This document shows, piece after piece, positions 28,003 to 33,940 of a stretch of 64,000 nt of DNA. The notes under the pieces are model-generated. The model was not told the DNA's origin and did no database searches. It worked only from the letters and a program-made list of their open reading frames with translations. This DNA comes from Erysipelotrichaceae bacterium. Lineage in GTDB: Bacteria > Bacillota_I > Bacilli_A > Erysipelotrichales > Erysipelotrichaceae. Position 1 is the stretch's first letter; every line of letters starts with the position of its first letter. Made by a program: the position numbers and the translations under genes. The DNA lies in assembly GCA_017512885.1 (NCBI GenBank), contig JAFWEP010000047.1:56457-120456 (forward strand), given 5' to 3'.

Positions 28003-28476
28003 ATGACGGAATTGAAAGAACTGAGACTTCAAAAGAACTTTACCCAGAAAGAAGCGGCTCAGCGTCTGGGGGTATCGCTGCGCTCCTATGTCGACTACGA
28101 AAATGACACGAAGAAAACGGACACACTGAAATACCGGTATCTGCTTCAGGAACTCAGGAAGGCCGATCTTCTGGATGAGGAACACGGTCTGCTGAGTGAA
28201 GCAGAGATCAGAAAGATCACTTCCGAAGTGTTCTCGTCCTATCCGGTCTCTTTCTGTTATCTGTTTGGCTCCTATGCCAAAGGAAAAGCTACAGAGACCA
28301 GTGATGTCGATCTGCTGATAGCGGCAGATATCAGCGGACTGCGCTTCTATGAACTGGCGGAGAAGCTGCGTTCGGCTTTGCATAAAAGAGTCGATCTGCT
28401 GGATCTGAAGCAGCTGTTGAACAATGAAGAGCTGCTGAAAGAAGTCCTGCAGACAGGAATAAAGATCTACGGTTGA
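28003..28476 (+). CDS. mntA: HTH-fused minimal nucleotidyltransferase antitoxin (MntA type)
   Basis: About 157 residues. Residues 1-60 form an XRE-type helix-turn-helix (TELKELRLQKNFTQKEAAQR then LGVSLRSYVDYEND). Residues about 75-157 form an MNT nucleotidyltransferase with G89-S90 in FGSYAKGKATETSD and the metal-binding D101 and D103 in SDVDLLI. In MntA-HepT systems this enzyme adds AMP to a Tyr of HepT and neutralises it. The fusion to an HTH makes the antitoxin also a likely repressor, consistent with the palindromes in its promoter. The ATG at 28003 with GAGGAG is preferred; an upstream frame start at 27928 lies in the promoter. It is followed by hepT after 31 bases. Confidence 0.88.
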   Translation: MTELKELRLQKNFTQKEAAQRLGVSLRSYVDYENDTKKTDTLKYRYLLQELRKADLLDEEHGLLSEAEIRKITSEVFSSYPVSFCYLFGSYAKGKATETSDVDLLIAADISGLRFYELAEKLRSALHKRVDLLDLKQLLNNEELLKEVLQTGIKIYG

Positions 28477-28507
28477 ACACAAAGACGATAGCTATTTTGC
28501 GGAGAAG

Positions 28508-28798
28508 ATGCGCCGCGATCTCGCCTTTATCATCAGACAGATGAAGGGTGTATCCATTTCGGAACTAAAGGAAAATGAGATCCTGCTGGATTCAATGATG
28601 TTCCGGATGATCCAGATCTCGGAGAATGCACGTAAACTGAGCGACGATTACCGTCAGCAGCATTCAACCGTTCCCTGGACAGCGGTCTTCGGTCTTCGCA
28701 ACCGGGTCGTCCACGATTACGGGAATGTTGATCTGAATATCATTTACAGTACTTTGAAGGAAGATATACCTGTGCTTTTTGAAGAACTCGGATCCTAG
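28508..28798 (+). CDS. hepT: HEPN-domain toxin (HepT, DUF86 family)
   Basis: A 96-residue HEPN protein. The RNase motif RX4HXY is R64-N-R-V-V-H69-D-Y71, with Y71 the expected AMPylation site. The family includes tRNA-cleaving toxins neutralised by MntA. The frame is open upstream from 28463 and encodes a plausible extra helix start (EHKDDSYFAEK), but has no ATG, GTG or TTG there, so the ATG at 28508 is the only standard start. It would remove part of helix 1. Translation may be coupled to the antitoxin gene. Confidence 0.85.
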   Translation: MRRDLAFIIRQMKGVSISELKENEILLDSMMFRMIQISENARKLSDDYRQQHSTVPWTAVFGLRNRVVHDYGNVDLNIIYSTLKEDIPVLFEELGS

Positions 28799-28886
28799 TC
28801 CCTGCTTCGGTTTTACACTACCTTTACTTCTTTAAAGCAGAGTTCAATGTTAGAATAAGGGCGGATAATGAAAGGAGTTCATTCAT

Positions 28887-29510
28887 ATGATCAGAACGAA
28901 CGTTGTAAAACTGTCCGTTATTCCGGCATTCGCATACCGGGAAAAGACAGCTTCCGGCGATATCGGTATCGTTATCGTCAGGCCCGATCAGCGCCAGCCC
29001 GGTATCGGCTCGATCAGTAAGAAGACCGGTGAAGCAGTACCGCTCAAGAATACTCCTGTCGATGTCTATCCGGCCGAAGCATTCGCCGAAGCCGTTGAAC
29101 TGACCGGAGGTCTGGAATTCCGCAAGCAGGGCAAGGCCAAAGTCAGTAAGAAGATGCTGAAGGAGCCCAAGGTCAAAGAGGAACCGAAGCCTGTTGAAGT
29201 CGAACCTTTCGTCTACGAAGTGCTAATCGAAAAGTATACCGATAAGAACGGGAAGTTCTCTTACGAACTGATGAACAAGGACTTCATTCAGTTTGCCCAC
29301 CGTTCCACGGTCGTCAAGGACAAGATCGCCGAGAAAGAATCAGCGAAGAAGATCGTCCGCTATATCACGCACACCAAGATCCGCAACATCACCAAAAACG
29401 ACGACCTGACCGATGAAGAAGTCGATAAGATCATCGAGATCCTGGATGAGATCTATCCGAAAGGCGTCTTTAAAGAATTGAATGCGGAGATCCGCAAAGC
29501 ACTGAAATAA
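28887..29510 (+). CDS. Hypothetical protein, beta N-terminus and helical C-terminus
   Basis: A 207-residue protein I do not recognise. Residues 1-75 look like a beta-rich domain (VVKLSVIPAFAYREKTASGD). A Lys/Pro/Glu-rich linker covers about 85-110, and the helical C-terminus (about 110-207) contains many charged residues (DDLTDEEVDKIIEILDEIYP). No signal or TM segment. It has its own ribosome binding site (AAAGGAGTT) and a -10-like TAGAAT about 35 bases upstream, and precedes the duplicated toxin/antisense locus. Confidence 0.7.
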   Translation: MIRTNVVKLSVIPAFAYREKTASGDIGIVIVRPDQRQPGIGSISKKTGEAVPLKNTPVDVYPAEAFAEAVELTGGLEFRKQGKAKVSKKMLKEPKVKEEPKPVEVEPFVYEVLIEKYTDKNGKFSYELMNKDFIQFAHRSTVVKDKIAEKESAKKIVRYITHTKIRNITKNDDLTDEEVDKIIEILDEIYPKGVFKELNAEIRKALK

Positions 29511-29514
29511 GTGC

Positions 29515-29615
29515 TATAATGTAGACACAAAAAGAGGGGAGCACCGGTGACGGTCGTGCTTCCTCGCGTTAAAACGGTCCGCTTAACGTTTGGAAGACAT
29601 GGAGCGGCCGTTTTT
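29515..29615 (+). ncRNA. Antisense RNA of type I module, copy 1
   Basis: A promoter with extended -10 (TGC TATAAT, 29512-29520) should start an RNA near 29527. It ends at a terminator with arms AACGGTCCGCT (29573-29583) and AGCGGCCGTT (29603-29612; one bulged T) followed by TTTTTC. The transcript of about 90 nt overlaps, in antisense, the 3' part of the toxin-like frame on the minus strand. The layout is that of txpA/RatA-like systems in Bacillota. Confidence 0.7.
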
Positions 29616-29690
29616 CTTTGAATTCATGAGCTTCCAGACTTCAAGAGTCAGAGCCAGGACGGTCACGATCAGTGCGACCGGAGTCGCGAC
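29583..29690 (-). pseudogene. Degenerate small hydrophobic toxin, copy 1
   Basis: On the minus strand the frame encodes a peptide homologous to the intact toxin of copy 2: VALIVTVLALTLEVWKLM then NSKKNGRSMSSKR. Upstream of codon VAT the sequence diverges from copy 2, with no start codon or ribosome binding site in frame. So the antisense RNA gene here is intact but the toxin has lost its 5' end. Confidence 0.65.
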
Positions 29691-29773
29691 GTGATCTCCA
29701 CCGTATCTTTCGTGACCCGCCCATAATGGCGCCTGATCTTAATGTATACCCTGACCTGTGCAAAAAGCGGACC

Positions 29774-29895
29774 TTGTAAAAGGGAGGGCATCATCTTATA
29801 ATAGAGACACAAAGAGGGGACCACCGGTGACGGTCGTGCTTCCTCGCGTTAAAACGGTCCGCTTAACGATTGGAAGTGTTGGAGCGGCCGTTTTT
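29774..29895 (+). ncRNA. Antisense RNA of type I module, copy 2
   Basis: Promoter TTGTAA (29774-29779), 17-base spacer, TATAAT (29797-29802); the RNA should start near 29809 and end at the terminator AACGGTCCGCT (29853-29863) / AGCGGCCGTT (29883-29892) plus TTTTTC. It covers the 3' end of the toxin frame and its untranslated tail in antisense. It is nearly identical to copy 1 over about 150 bases. Confidence 0.75.
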
Positions 29896-29991
29896 CTTTG
29901 AATTCATGAGCTTCCAGACTTCAAGAGTCAGAGCCAGCACGGCAACGATCACTCCAAGGAGCGTCGCTGCCAATGTCAATTCAATGATCAT
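29863..29991 (-). CDS. Small hydrophobic membrane peptide, type I toxin candidate
   Basis: A 42-residue peptide with one hydrophobic helix (IELTLAATLLGVIVAVLAL, then TLEVWKLMNSKKNGRS) and a basic tail, resembling the holin-like TxpA/Fst toxins of Bacillota that depolarise the membrane. AAAGGAGG lies seven bases before the ATG and is locked in a perfect 10-bp hairpin. An antisense RNA overlaps the 3' end. These three elements together support a type I toxin-antitoxin module; killing activity is inferred only. Confidence 0.75.
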   Translation of the reverse strand: MIIELTLAATLLGVIVAVLALTLEVWKLMNSKKNGRSNTSNR

Positions 29992-29996
29992 AGGCA

Positions 29997-30023
29997 TTCC
30001 TCCTTTCGTTTCAAAAGGAGGAA
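29997..30023 (-). promoter_or_regulatory. Hairpin hiding the toxin ribosome binding site
   Basis: TTCCTCCTTT (mRNA 5' arm) pairs perfectly over 10 bp with AAAGGAGGAA (the ribosome binding site) around a seven-base loop. The toxin would not be translated until this opens. Sequestered ribosome binding sites are a hallmark of type I toxin mRNAs. Confidence 0.8.
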
Positions 30024-30142
30024 GCACGACCGCCACCCGTCCAGGTGGTCCCTATATTGTTATTGTCAGGGAAAATGAAAATTCCTACCCGAAAGGGAAG
30101 GATTTTTCGTTTTGACCCGTAATAACAATATATAGGATGTGG

Positions 30143-30172
30143 TTGACACATATGGTAAATCAACCATACAAT
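30143..30172 (+). promoter_or_regulatory. Promoter and operator of the HigB-HigA gene
   Basis: TTGACA (30143-30148), 18-base spacer, TACAAT (30167-30172). Between the two boxes lies the inverted repeat TATGGT AAATCA ACCATA (30151-30168), well placed for autorepression by the HigA helix-turn-helix. Confidence 0.65.
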
Positions 30173-30800
30173 GAAAAAGCGATCAAGATCATCTATTTTG
30201 AAAAATAGCCCTGGTTGCTGGCCGGTAAAGGATCTTCTTACGTCTATAACGGATAAAAAACTGAGAGTAAAGGTCTATAGGACGATGATGATGCTGGAAA
30301 GATTTGGGAAGGATCTGGGAGAACCCTTTTCCAAACATCTCGGCAATGGGCTTTATGAACTCAGGACACGGCAGGGCTCAAATGCCGTGCGGATCCTCTA
30401 TTTTTTCAATAAGAGCGGACAGGTCATCCTGACAAACGGTTTTATCAAAAAGACGATGAAATTGCCTGCCCGGGAACCAGAGAGAGCGGAGGTAAGAAAG
30501 ATGACAAAGGAACTGACATTTCGGGATGAACTGCAGCGTGAACTGCAGGACGAAGGTTTCCGGAAAGAATGGAATGCCTCAGAGCAGGAATTCCGGGTCC
30601 TGGCAGAACTGATCGAGGCCAGGATCTCCAGTGGTCTTACCCAGAAGGAACTGGCCGGAAAGAGCGGTGTGGATCAGGCAAATATCAGTAAGATCGAGAG
30701 GGGGCTTTACAATCCTTCGCTGCGCGTTCTGTGGAAACTGGCAGATGCGATGGACATGGATCTGAAACTGGTATTCGTTCCGCGAAGCGAACAGCGTTAG
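30171..30800 (+). CDS. In-frame HigB toxin-HigA antitoxin fusion, 5' end frameshifted
   Basis: Residues about 10-105 match the RelE-superfamily HigB/phage Gp49-like toxin (RTMMMLERFGKDLGEPFSKH, LYELRTRQGSNAVRILYFF), an mRNA-cleaving ribosome-dependent RNase. Residues about 111-209 match HigA with an XRE helix-turn-helix (LTQKELAGKSGVDQANISKI). There is no stop between them. An internal ATG at 30501 with GGAGG eight bases upstream (30487-30491) would make free HigA of 99 residues. The true HigB N-terminus seems to be in another frame: ATG at 30152 gives NEKAIKIIYFEK and then a stop in the run GAAAAAT, one base away from the downstream frame. Start and the fused product are thus uncertain; the toxin may be inactive. 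Confidence 0.75.
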   Translation: MKKRSRSSILKNSPGCWPVKDLLTSITDKKLRVKVYRTMMMLERFGKDLGEPFSKHLGNGLYELRTRQGSNAVRILYFFNKSGQVILTNGFIKKTMKLPAREPERAEVRKMTKELTFRDELQRELQDEGFRKEWNASEQEFRVLAELIEARISSGLTQKELAGKSGVDQANISKIERGLYNPSLRVLWKLADAMDMDLKLVFVPRSEQR

Positions 30801-30822
30801 TATACAGATCAGAGGTATTTTT

Positions 30823-32379
30823 ATGTGGTATCAGAAAGCAGTTTTTTATCATATCTATCCTTTAGGACTCTGCGGAGCACCTGAAGAAAACACTTACGAA
30901 ACACCGGTCTCCCGGATAAAGAAACTATATCCCTGGATCGATCATCTGCAGAAACTGGGCTGCAATGCCCTCTATATCGGTCCTCTTTTCGAATCCGGAA
31001 GGCACGGCTACGATACGACGGACTACTACCGGACAGACAGCCGTTTAGGCACCAATGAAGACCTGAAGGAACTGGTGCAGTACTGCCATCAGAAAGAGAT
31101 CCGGGTCATCTTTGACGGCGTCTTCAACCATACCGGCAGAGACTTCTTTGCCTTCCGGGACCTGAAACAGTACCGGGAGAGCTCCCGTTACCGTTCCTGG
31201 TACAGCAAGGTGAACTTCTATGGCAACAACGAGTTCAACGACGGTTTCTCCTATGAGGCCTGGGGCGGCTACAACATCCTCCCCCGTCTGAACCAGCAGG
31301 ATCCCGAAGTTCGTGACTACCTCTGCAATGTCGTCCGTTGGTGGGTAAAGGAATTCGATATCGACGGTCTGAGGCTGGATGCGGCCGACGTACTGGACTT
31401 TGACTTCATGAGAGCCCTGCGCCGCGTTGCCGAAGAAGTGAAGGAAGACTTCTGGCTGATGGGCGAAGTCATCCACGGTGACTACGGCAGATGGGTCAAC
31501 GGAGAGATGCTGCACAGCGTGACGGACTATGCCCTGCACAAGGCGCTCTATTCCGGACACAATGACCACAACTACTTCGAGATCGCTCATACCGTCAAAA
31601 GACAAAGAGATCTCTGCGGGGATACGCCTCTCTATCACTTCGTCGACAACCACGATGTGGAACGGATCATGTCCAAGCTCAACAACAAGGCCCACTACGT
31701 CCCGGTCCACATCCTGCTCTATACCCTGCCGGGCATCCCCTCTCTCTACTACGGCAGTGAATTCGGTATCGAAGGGAAGAAGGGCAGAGGCAGCGATGCT
31801 CCGCTGCGCCCCTGTCTGGAGCTTTCCGACTTCGGCAATGCCTATGAGGAGAATGCCTGCACCCAGCTGATCGCCGCTCTGGGCAAGATCCATCGGGAAG
31901 TCCCCGAACTTTCCTACGGGAACTACAGAGAGCTGCTGCTGAGGACAGGTCAGTTCGCCTTCTGCCGGGACAGTGTCATCGTTGCCGTAAACAACGCGGA
32001 CAGCCCCGCTTCCTTTGACACAGAAGCAGAAAACGGCCTCTACCGGGGCGCACTGCACGGGGAAGAGATCACGGTCTCAGACGGCCGTTTACGCTTCTCT
32101 CTTGCAGGCTGTGACGGAGAGATCTGGCTGAAGGACGGACGTTCCTTCACGCCGGTCAGTAAGAAGATCGAAGTGAAGGAGAAGGATGAAGAAAGACCCG
32201 TCATCACGAAGGAACAGCGGGCCGGGAAGTCTTATGAGGAGATGTCGGTAGAGGAACTGCAGGCAGAGATCCTGGAGAAGATGGCCAGGAACGGACCGGT
32301 CAGTGATCAGATGAAGCGTGATGTCTACAGCAACATCTGGCGTGATTCCCTGCTGAACTGGGTGAAGAGCTTCCGCTGA
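30823..32379 (+). CDS. GH13 alpha-amylase family glycosidase (cyclomaltodextrinase/neopullulanase-like)
   Basis: A 518-residue cytosolic enzyme acting on alpha-glucans. The (beta/alpha)8 catalytic motifs are intact: FDGVFNHTGRDF, nucleophile D186 in DGLRLDAAD, acid/base E215 in WLMGEVIHGDY and D278 in FVDNHDVER. A beta C-terminal domain spans about 385-445. An additional tail of about 65 charged residues (KEKDEERPVITKEQR to NWVKSFR) is helical and unlike the usual end. No signal peptide. It has no sugar transport genes next to it and lies in an accessory stretch. Confidence 0.92.
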   Translation: MWYQKAVFYHIYPLGLCGAPEENTYETPVSRIKKLYPWIDHLQKLGCNALYIGPLFESGRHGYDTTDYYRTDSRLGTNEDLKELVQYCHQKEIRVIFDGVFNHTGRDFFAFRDLKQYRESSRYRSWYSKVNFYGNNEFNDGFSYEAWGGYNILPRLNQQDPEVRDYLCNVVRWWVKEFDIDGLRLDAADVLDFDFMRALRRVAEEVKEDFWLMGEVIHGDYGRWVNGEMLHSVTDYALHKALYSGHNDHNYFEIAHTVKRQRDLCGDTPLYHFVDNHDVERIMSKLNNKAHYVPVHILLYTLPGIPSLYYGSEFGIEGKKGRGSDAPLRPCLELSDFGNAYEENACTQLIAALGKIHREVPELSYGNYRELLLRTGQFAFCRDSVIVAVNNADSPASFDTEAENGLYRGALHGEEITVSDGRLRFSLAGCDGEIWLKDGRSFTPVSKKIEVKEKDEERPVITKEQRAGKSYEEMSVEELQAEILEKMARNGPVSDQMKRDVYSNIWRDSLLNWVKSFR

Positions 32380-32380
32380 G

Positions 32381-33382
32381 CTATCTCAGTATCAGCCGTT
32401 TTCCTTTCCGCAGTGCCTTCAGCACTGTCTGAAAGTGTGCTGTATCCTTACACTCCATGATCATGGCGATCTTCTCTCCGGCATCTTTGAGAGAGGCACC
32501 ACAGTGATAGATCTTCTCATCGTCGCTGCCGGTATCCAGGAAGAGATAGCGGTCATGGATCTTGCCATGAGACTGAAGGAAAGAGATCCTGCCTGCAAAG
32601 GCAGGATATTCTTTTAAAAAGTCTTTATATTCATAGAACTGCAAAGGTGTCCTCCCTTTATTGTCACTGATGATGATGACAGTTACATTGTCAGAACAAT
32701 GCAGAAGATGTTTCAGGGTCTTGCTGCTGATATAGTCATCGATCATCATGAGTTCTTTCTTTGCCTCTGAGAAGATCTTCTGATAGGCAAGATCTGCCTT
32801 ATAGGGTTCTCCATTGAGTATCAGGATCTCTTCCTGTTTCCGGTCTTTCTCAAAGAGCTGCAGGAAGGGGGAGAGCTCGTCTTTGGTGACGGCGGTCTCG
32901 GCGAGATGACGGATAGCGTCACTGTTTTCTTTCGCACTCTCTTTCACTTCCAGCAATTGATATTCCAGTATCGGACGTTCTGAGAGGATATGGTCTTTCA
33001 TGGCCTTGAACAAGCGGATCAGGGTCTTGCTCTGCTGTACAGCCAGATCACCCTTCAGTACTGTCATCAGCATATAGATGCCCTGTTCGGTGAAGACGTA
33101 GGGAAGATATTTATAATGAAGTCCTCGTCTGTTTCCGGAAGTGTTTAAGGTGAAATTTTTGCACCTTGAAGCTTCGTCTGTTTCTTCGCGTGTTAGTTGA
33201 AACATAAAATCGTTTCCTTCAAATCGTTCGATATTGTTTCTGATCTGGCGGTTGAAGTTCTTTGTTTCGTACCCATAGATCTCTGCCAGATCACTGTCTA
33301 ACATGACCTGCTGTCCCCGGATAGTGTAGATCTTGTCCTTTAGTGTCCTCTCATCGATAAGCATCAGTTGAGTATCTGTCAT
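32381..33382 (-). CDS. ORF6N-PLD-like protein, full copy A
   Basis: A 333-residue protein. The N-terminal ORF6N/KilA-N-like DNA-binding domain (about 8-115) contains KDKIYTIRGQQVMLDSDL and FTEQGIYMLMTVL. A coiled linker (about 140-190) leads to a C-terminal PLD-like domain (about 195-325) with a degenerate HxKx4D motif, H-D-R-Y-L-F-L-D, and CGASLKDAG. The variable segment between the conserved blocks (EASRCKNFTLNTSGNRRG) is encoded over a palindrome at 33147-33167. The AGGAGGAATGAAGAA leader before the ATG is identical to that of the cassette at 45510. It faces the amylase gene tail to tail with one base between the stops. Confidence 0.85.
   Translation of the reverse strand: MTDTQLMLIDERTLKDKIYTIRGQQVMLDSDLAEIYGYETKNFNRQIRNNIERFEGNDFMFQLTREETDEASRCKNFTLNTSGNRRGLHYKYLPYVFTEQGIYMLMTVLKGDLAVQQSKTLIRLFKAMKDHILSERPILEYQLLEVKESAKENSDAIRHLAETAVTKDELSPFLQLFEKDRKQEEILILNGEPYKADLAYQKIFSEAKKELMMIDDYISSKTLKHLLHCSDNVTVIIISDNKGRTPLQFYEYKDFLKEYPAFAGRISFLQSHGKIHDRYLFLDTGSDDEKIYHCGASLKDAGEKIAMIMECKDTAHFQTVLKALRKGKRLILR
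33147..33167. repeat. Coding palindrome 1 (copy A)
   Basis: AAGGTG / CACCTT around AAATTTTTG, within the variable codons of ORF6N copy A. Confidence 0.7.
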
Positions 33383-33475
33383 TTCTTCATTCCTCCTGAA
33401 TTATTGTTTCTGGAGAAAACAGAAAATCCTACATGAGTTTGTATATTTCAGTACTTTTCAGCATATCCTGCCCTG
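33369..33475. repeat. 107-bp inverted repeat, left copy
   Basis: Identical, in reverse orientation, to 45417-45523. It covers the end of a decayed cassette, the leader and the first codons of ORF6N copy A. Confidence 0.85.
33383..33433 (-). repeat. ORF6N leader repeat A
   Basis: Conserved 5' leader of the ORF6N family: TGTAGGATTTT, then TTTTCTCC, AATAATTC and GGAGG before the ATG. The same leader occurs at 37601-37651, 44459-44508, 45459-45509, 45843-45893 and 46212-46264. Confidence 0.85.
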
Positions 33476-33513
33476 TTTGGCGATAGTTTTGTATATATCG
33501 ATCGTTTCTGTGG

Positions 33514-33540
33514 GATCCGGTCGCAAAATGCGACCGGATC
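33514..33540. repeat. Coding palindrome 2 (decayed module)
   Basis: GATCCGGTCGCA / TGCGACCGGATC, perfect 12-bp arms, centre AAA. Confidence 0.85.
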
Positions 33541-33661
33541 AGGGAGAATTCCTGTGAAGCAGTTCAAACATGAAGTTTTCTTTTGAACCTGTTCATCGAA
33601 CCTCTTGATACTGTAGCCGTAGATCTTCGCTAAGCCACATTCCGACATGAGGAAGTCTGAT

Positions 33662-33690
33662 ATCTGCGGACGAAAAAATCGTCCGCAGAT
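33662..33690. repeat. Coding palindrome 3 (decayed module)
   Basis: ATCTGCGGACGA / TCGTCCGCAGAT, perfect 12-bp arms, centre AAAAA. Confidence 0.85.
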
Positions 33691-33760
33691 CCCCGATCTC
33701 GTTATCGTTTAGTATCCAAATAAGATCAGATCCGATCCTTTCGATGTTATTACAGGTACG

Positions 33761-33787
33761 TTCAAGGTCGCAATTTGCGACCTTGAA
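33761..33787. repeat. Coding palindrome 4 (decayed module)
   Basis: TTCAAGGTCGCAA / TTGCGACCTTGAA, perfect 13-bp arms, centre T. Confidence 0.85.
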
Positions 33788-33831
33788 GATGATCCGATGA
33801 TCTGCCCGGTAAGGGCAGGGGAGCCTCCCTG

Positions 33832-33860
33832 ACTTGAAGTGCATTTTTTGCACCTCAAGT
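33832..33860. repeat. Coding palindrome 5 (decayed module)
   Basis: ACTTGAAGTGCA / TGCACCTCAAGT, 12-bp arms with one mismatch, centre TTTTT. Confidence 0.8.
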
Positions 33861-33910
33861 TCTTGATTCCTTTATCTCAGCCTTCAGATGAAGACTGCCT
33901 GCATAAGAAA

Positions 33911-33936
33911 AGCCCTGCTGTGACTGCAGCAGGGCT
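33911..33936 (-). terminator. Terminator of the lipase-like gene
   Basis: AGCCCTGCTG / CAGCAGGGCT with a six-base loop; on the minus strand it is followed by TTTTCTTAT. Confidence 0.85.
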
Positions 33937-33940
33937 GTTG

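Larger units (their letters stand above)
29817..30052. repeat. Inverted repeat joining the two ends of the toxin mRNA
   Basis: CGGTCGTGCTTCCTC (29831-29845) with GAGGAAGCACGACCG (30018-30032), and GGGACCACC (29817-29825) with GGTGGTCCC (30044-30052). The 5' leader of the toxin mRNA can therefore pair with its own 3' tail over 24 bp, and has the same sequence as the 5' end of the antisense RNA. Confidence 0.8.
33448..33870 (-). pseudogene. Decayed ORF6N variable modules (at least four)
   Basis: On the minus strand, fragments of ORF6N genes lie head to tail with stops and frameshifts. From the upstream end: LRCKKCTSSQGGSPALTG, then SRSQIATLNVP, then GDLRTIFSSADIR, then SECGLAKIYGYSIKRFDEQV followed by a shifted copy of the variable segment seen in copy C. 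The last shares CCCACAGAAACGATCGATAT with the full gene at 46265. Each fragment keeps its own palindrome (33832, 33761, 33662, 33514), although the reading frames have been lost. This looks like a stock of former variable segments. Confidence 0.75.

Noticed and set aside
29691..29773. Possible remnant of an integrase or transposase between the two type I toxin copies
   Set aside because: A few short frames look faintly recombinase-like, but nothing long enough or convincing enough to name.
30081..30110. Hairpin CCTACCC / GGGAAGG with T run as a terminator
   Set aside because: The stem has a central mismatch and it is not clear which transcript it would end.
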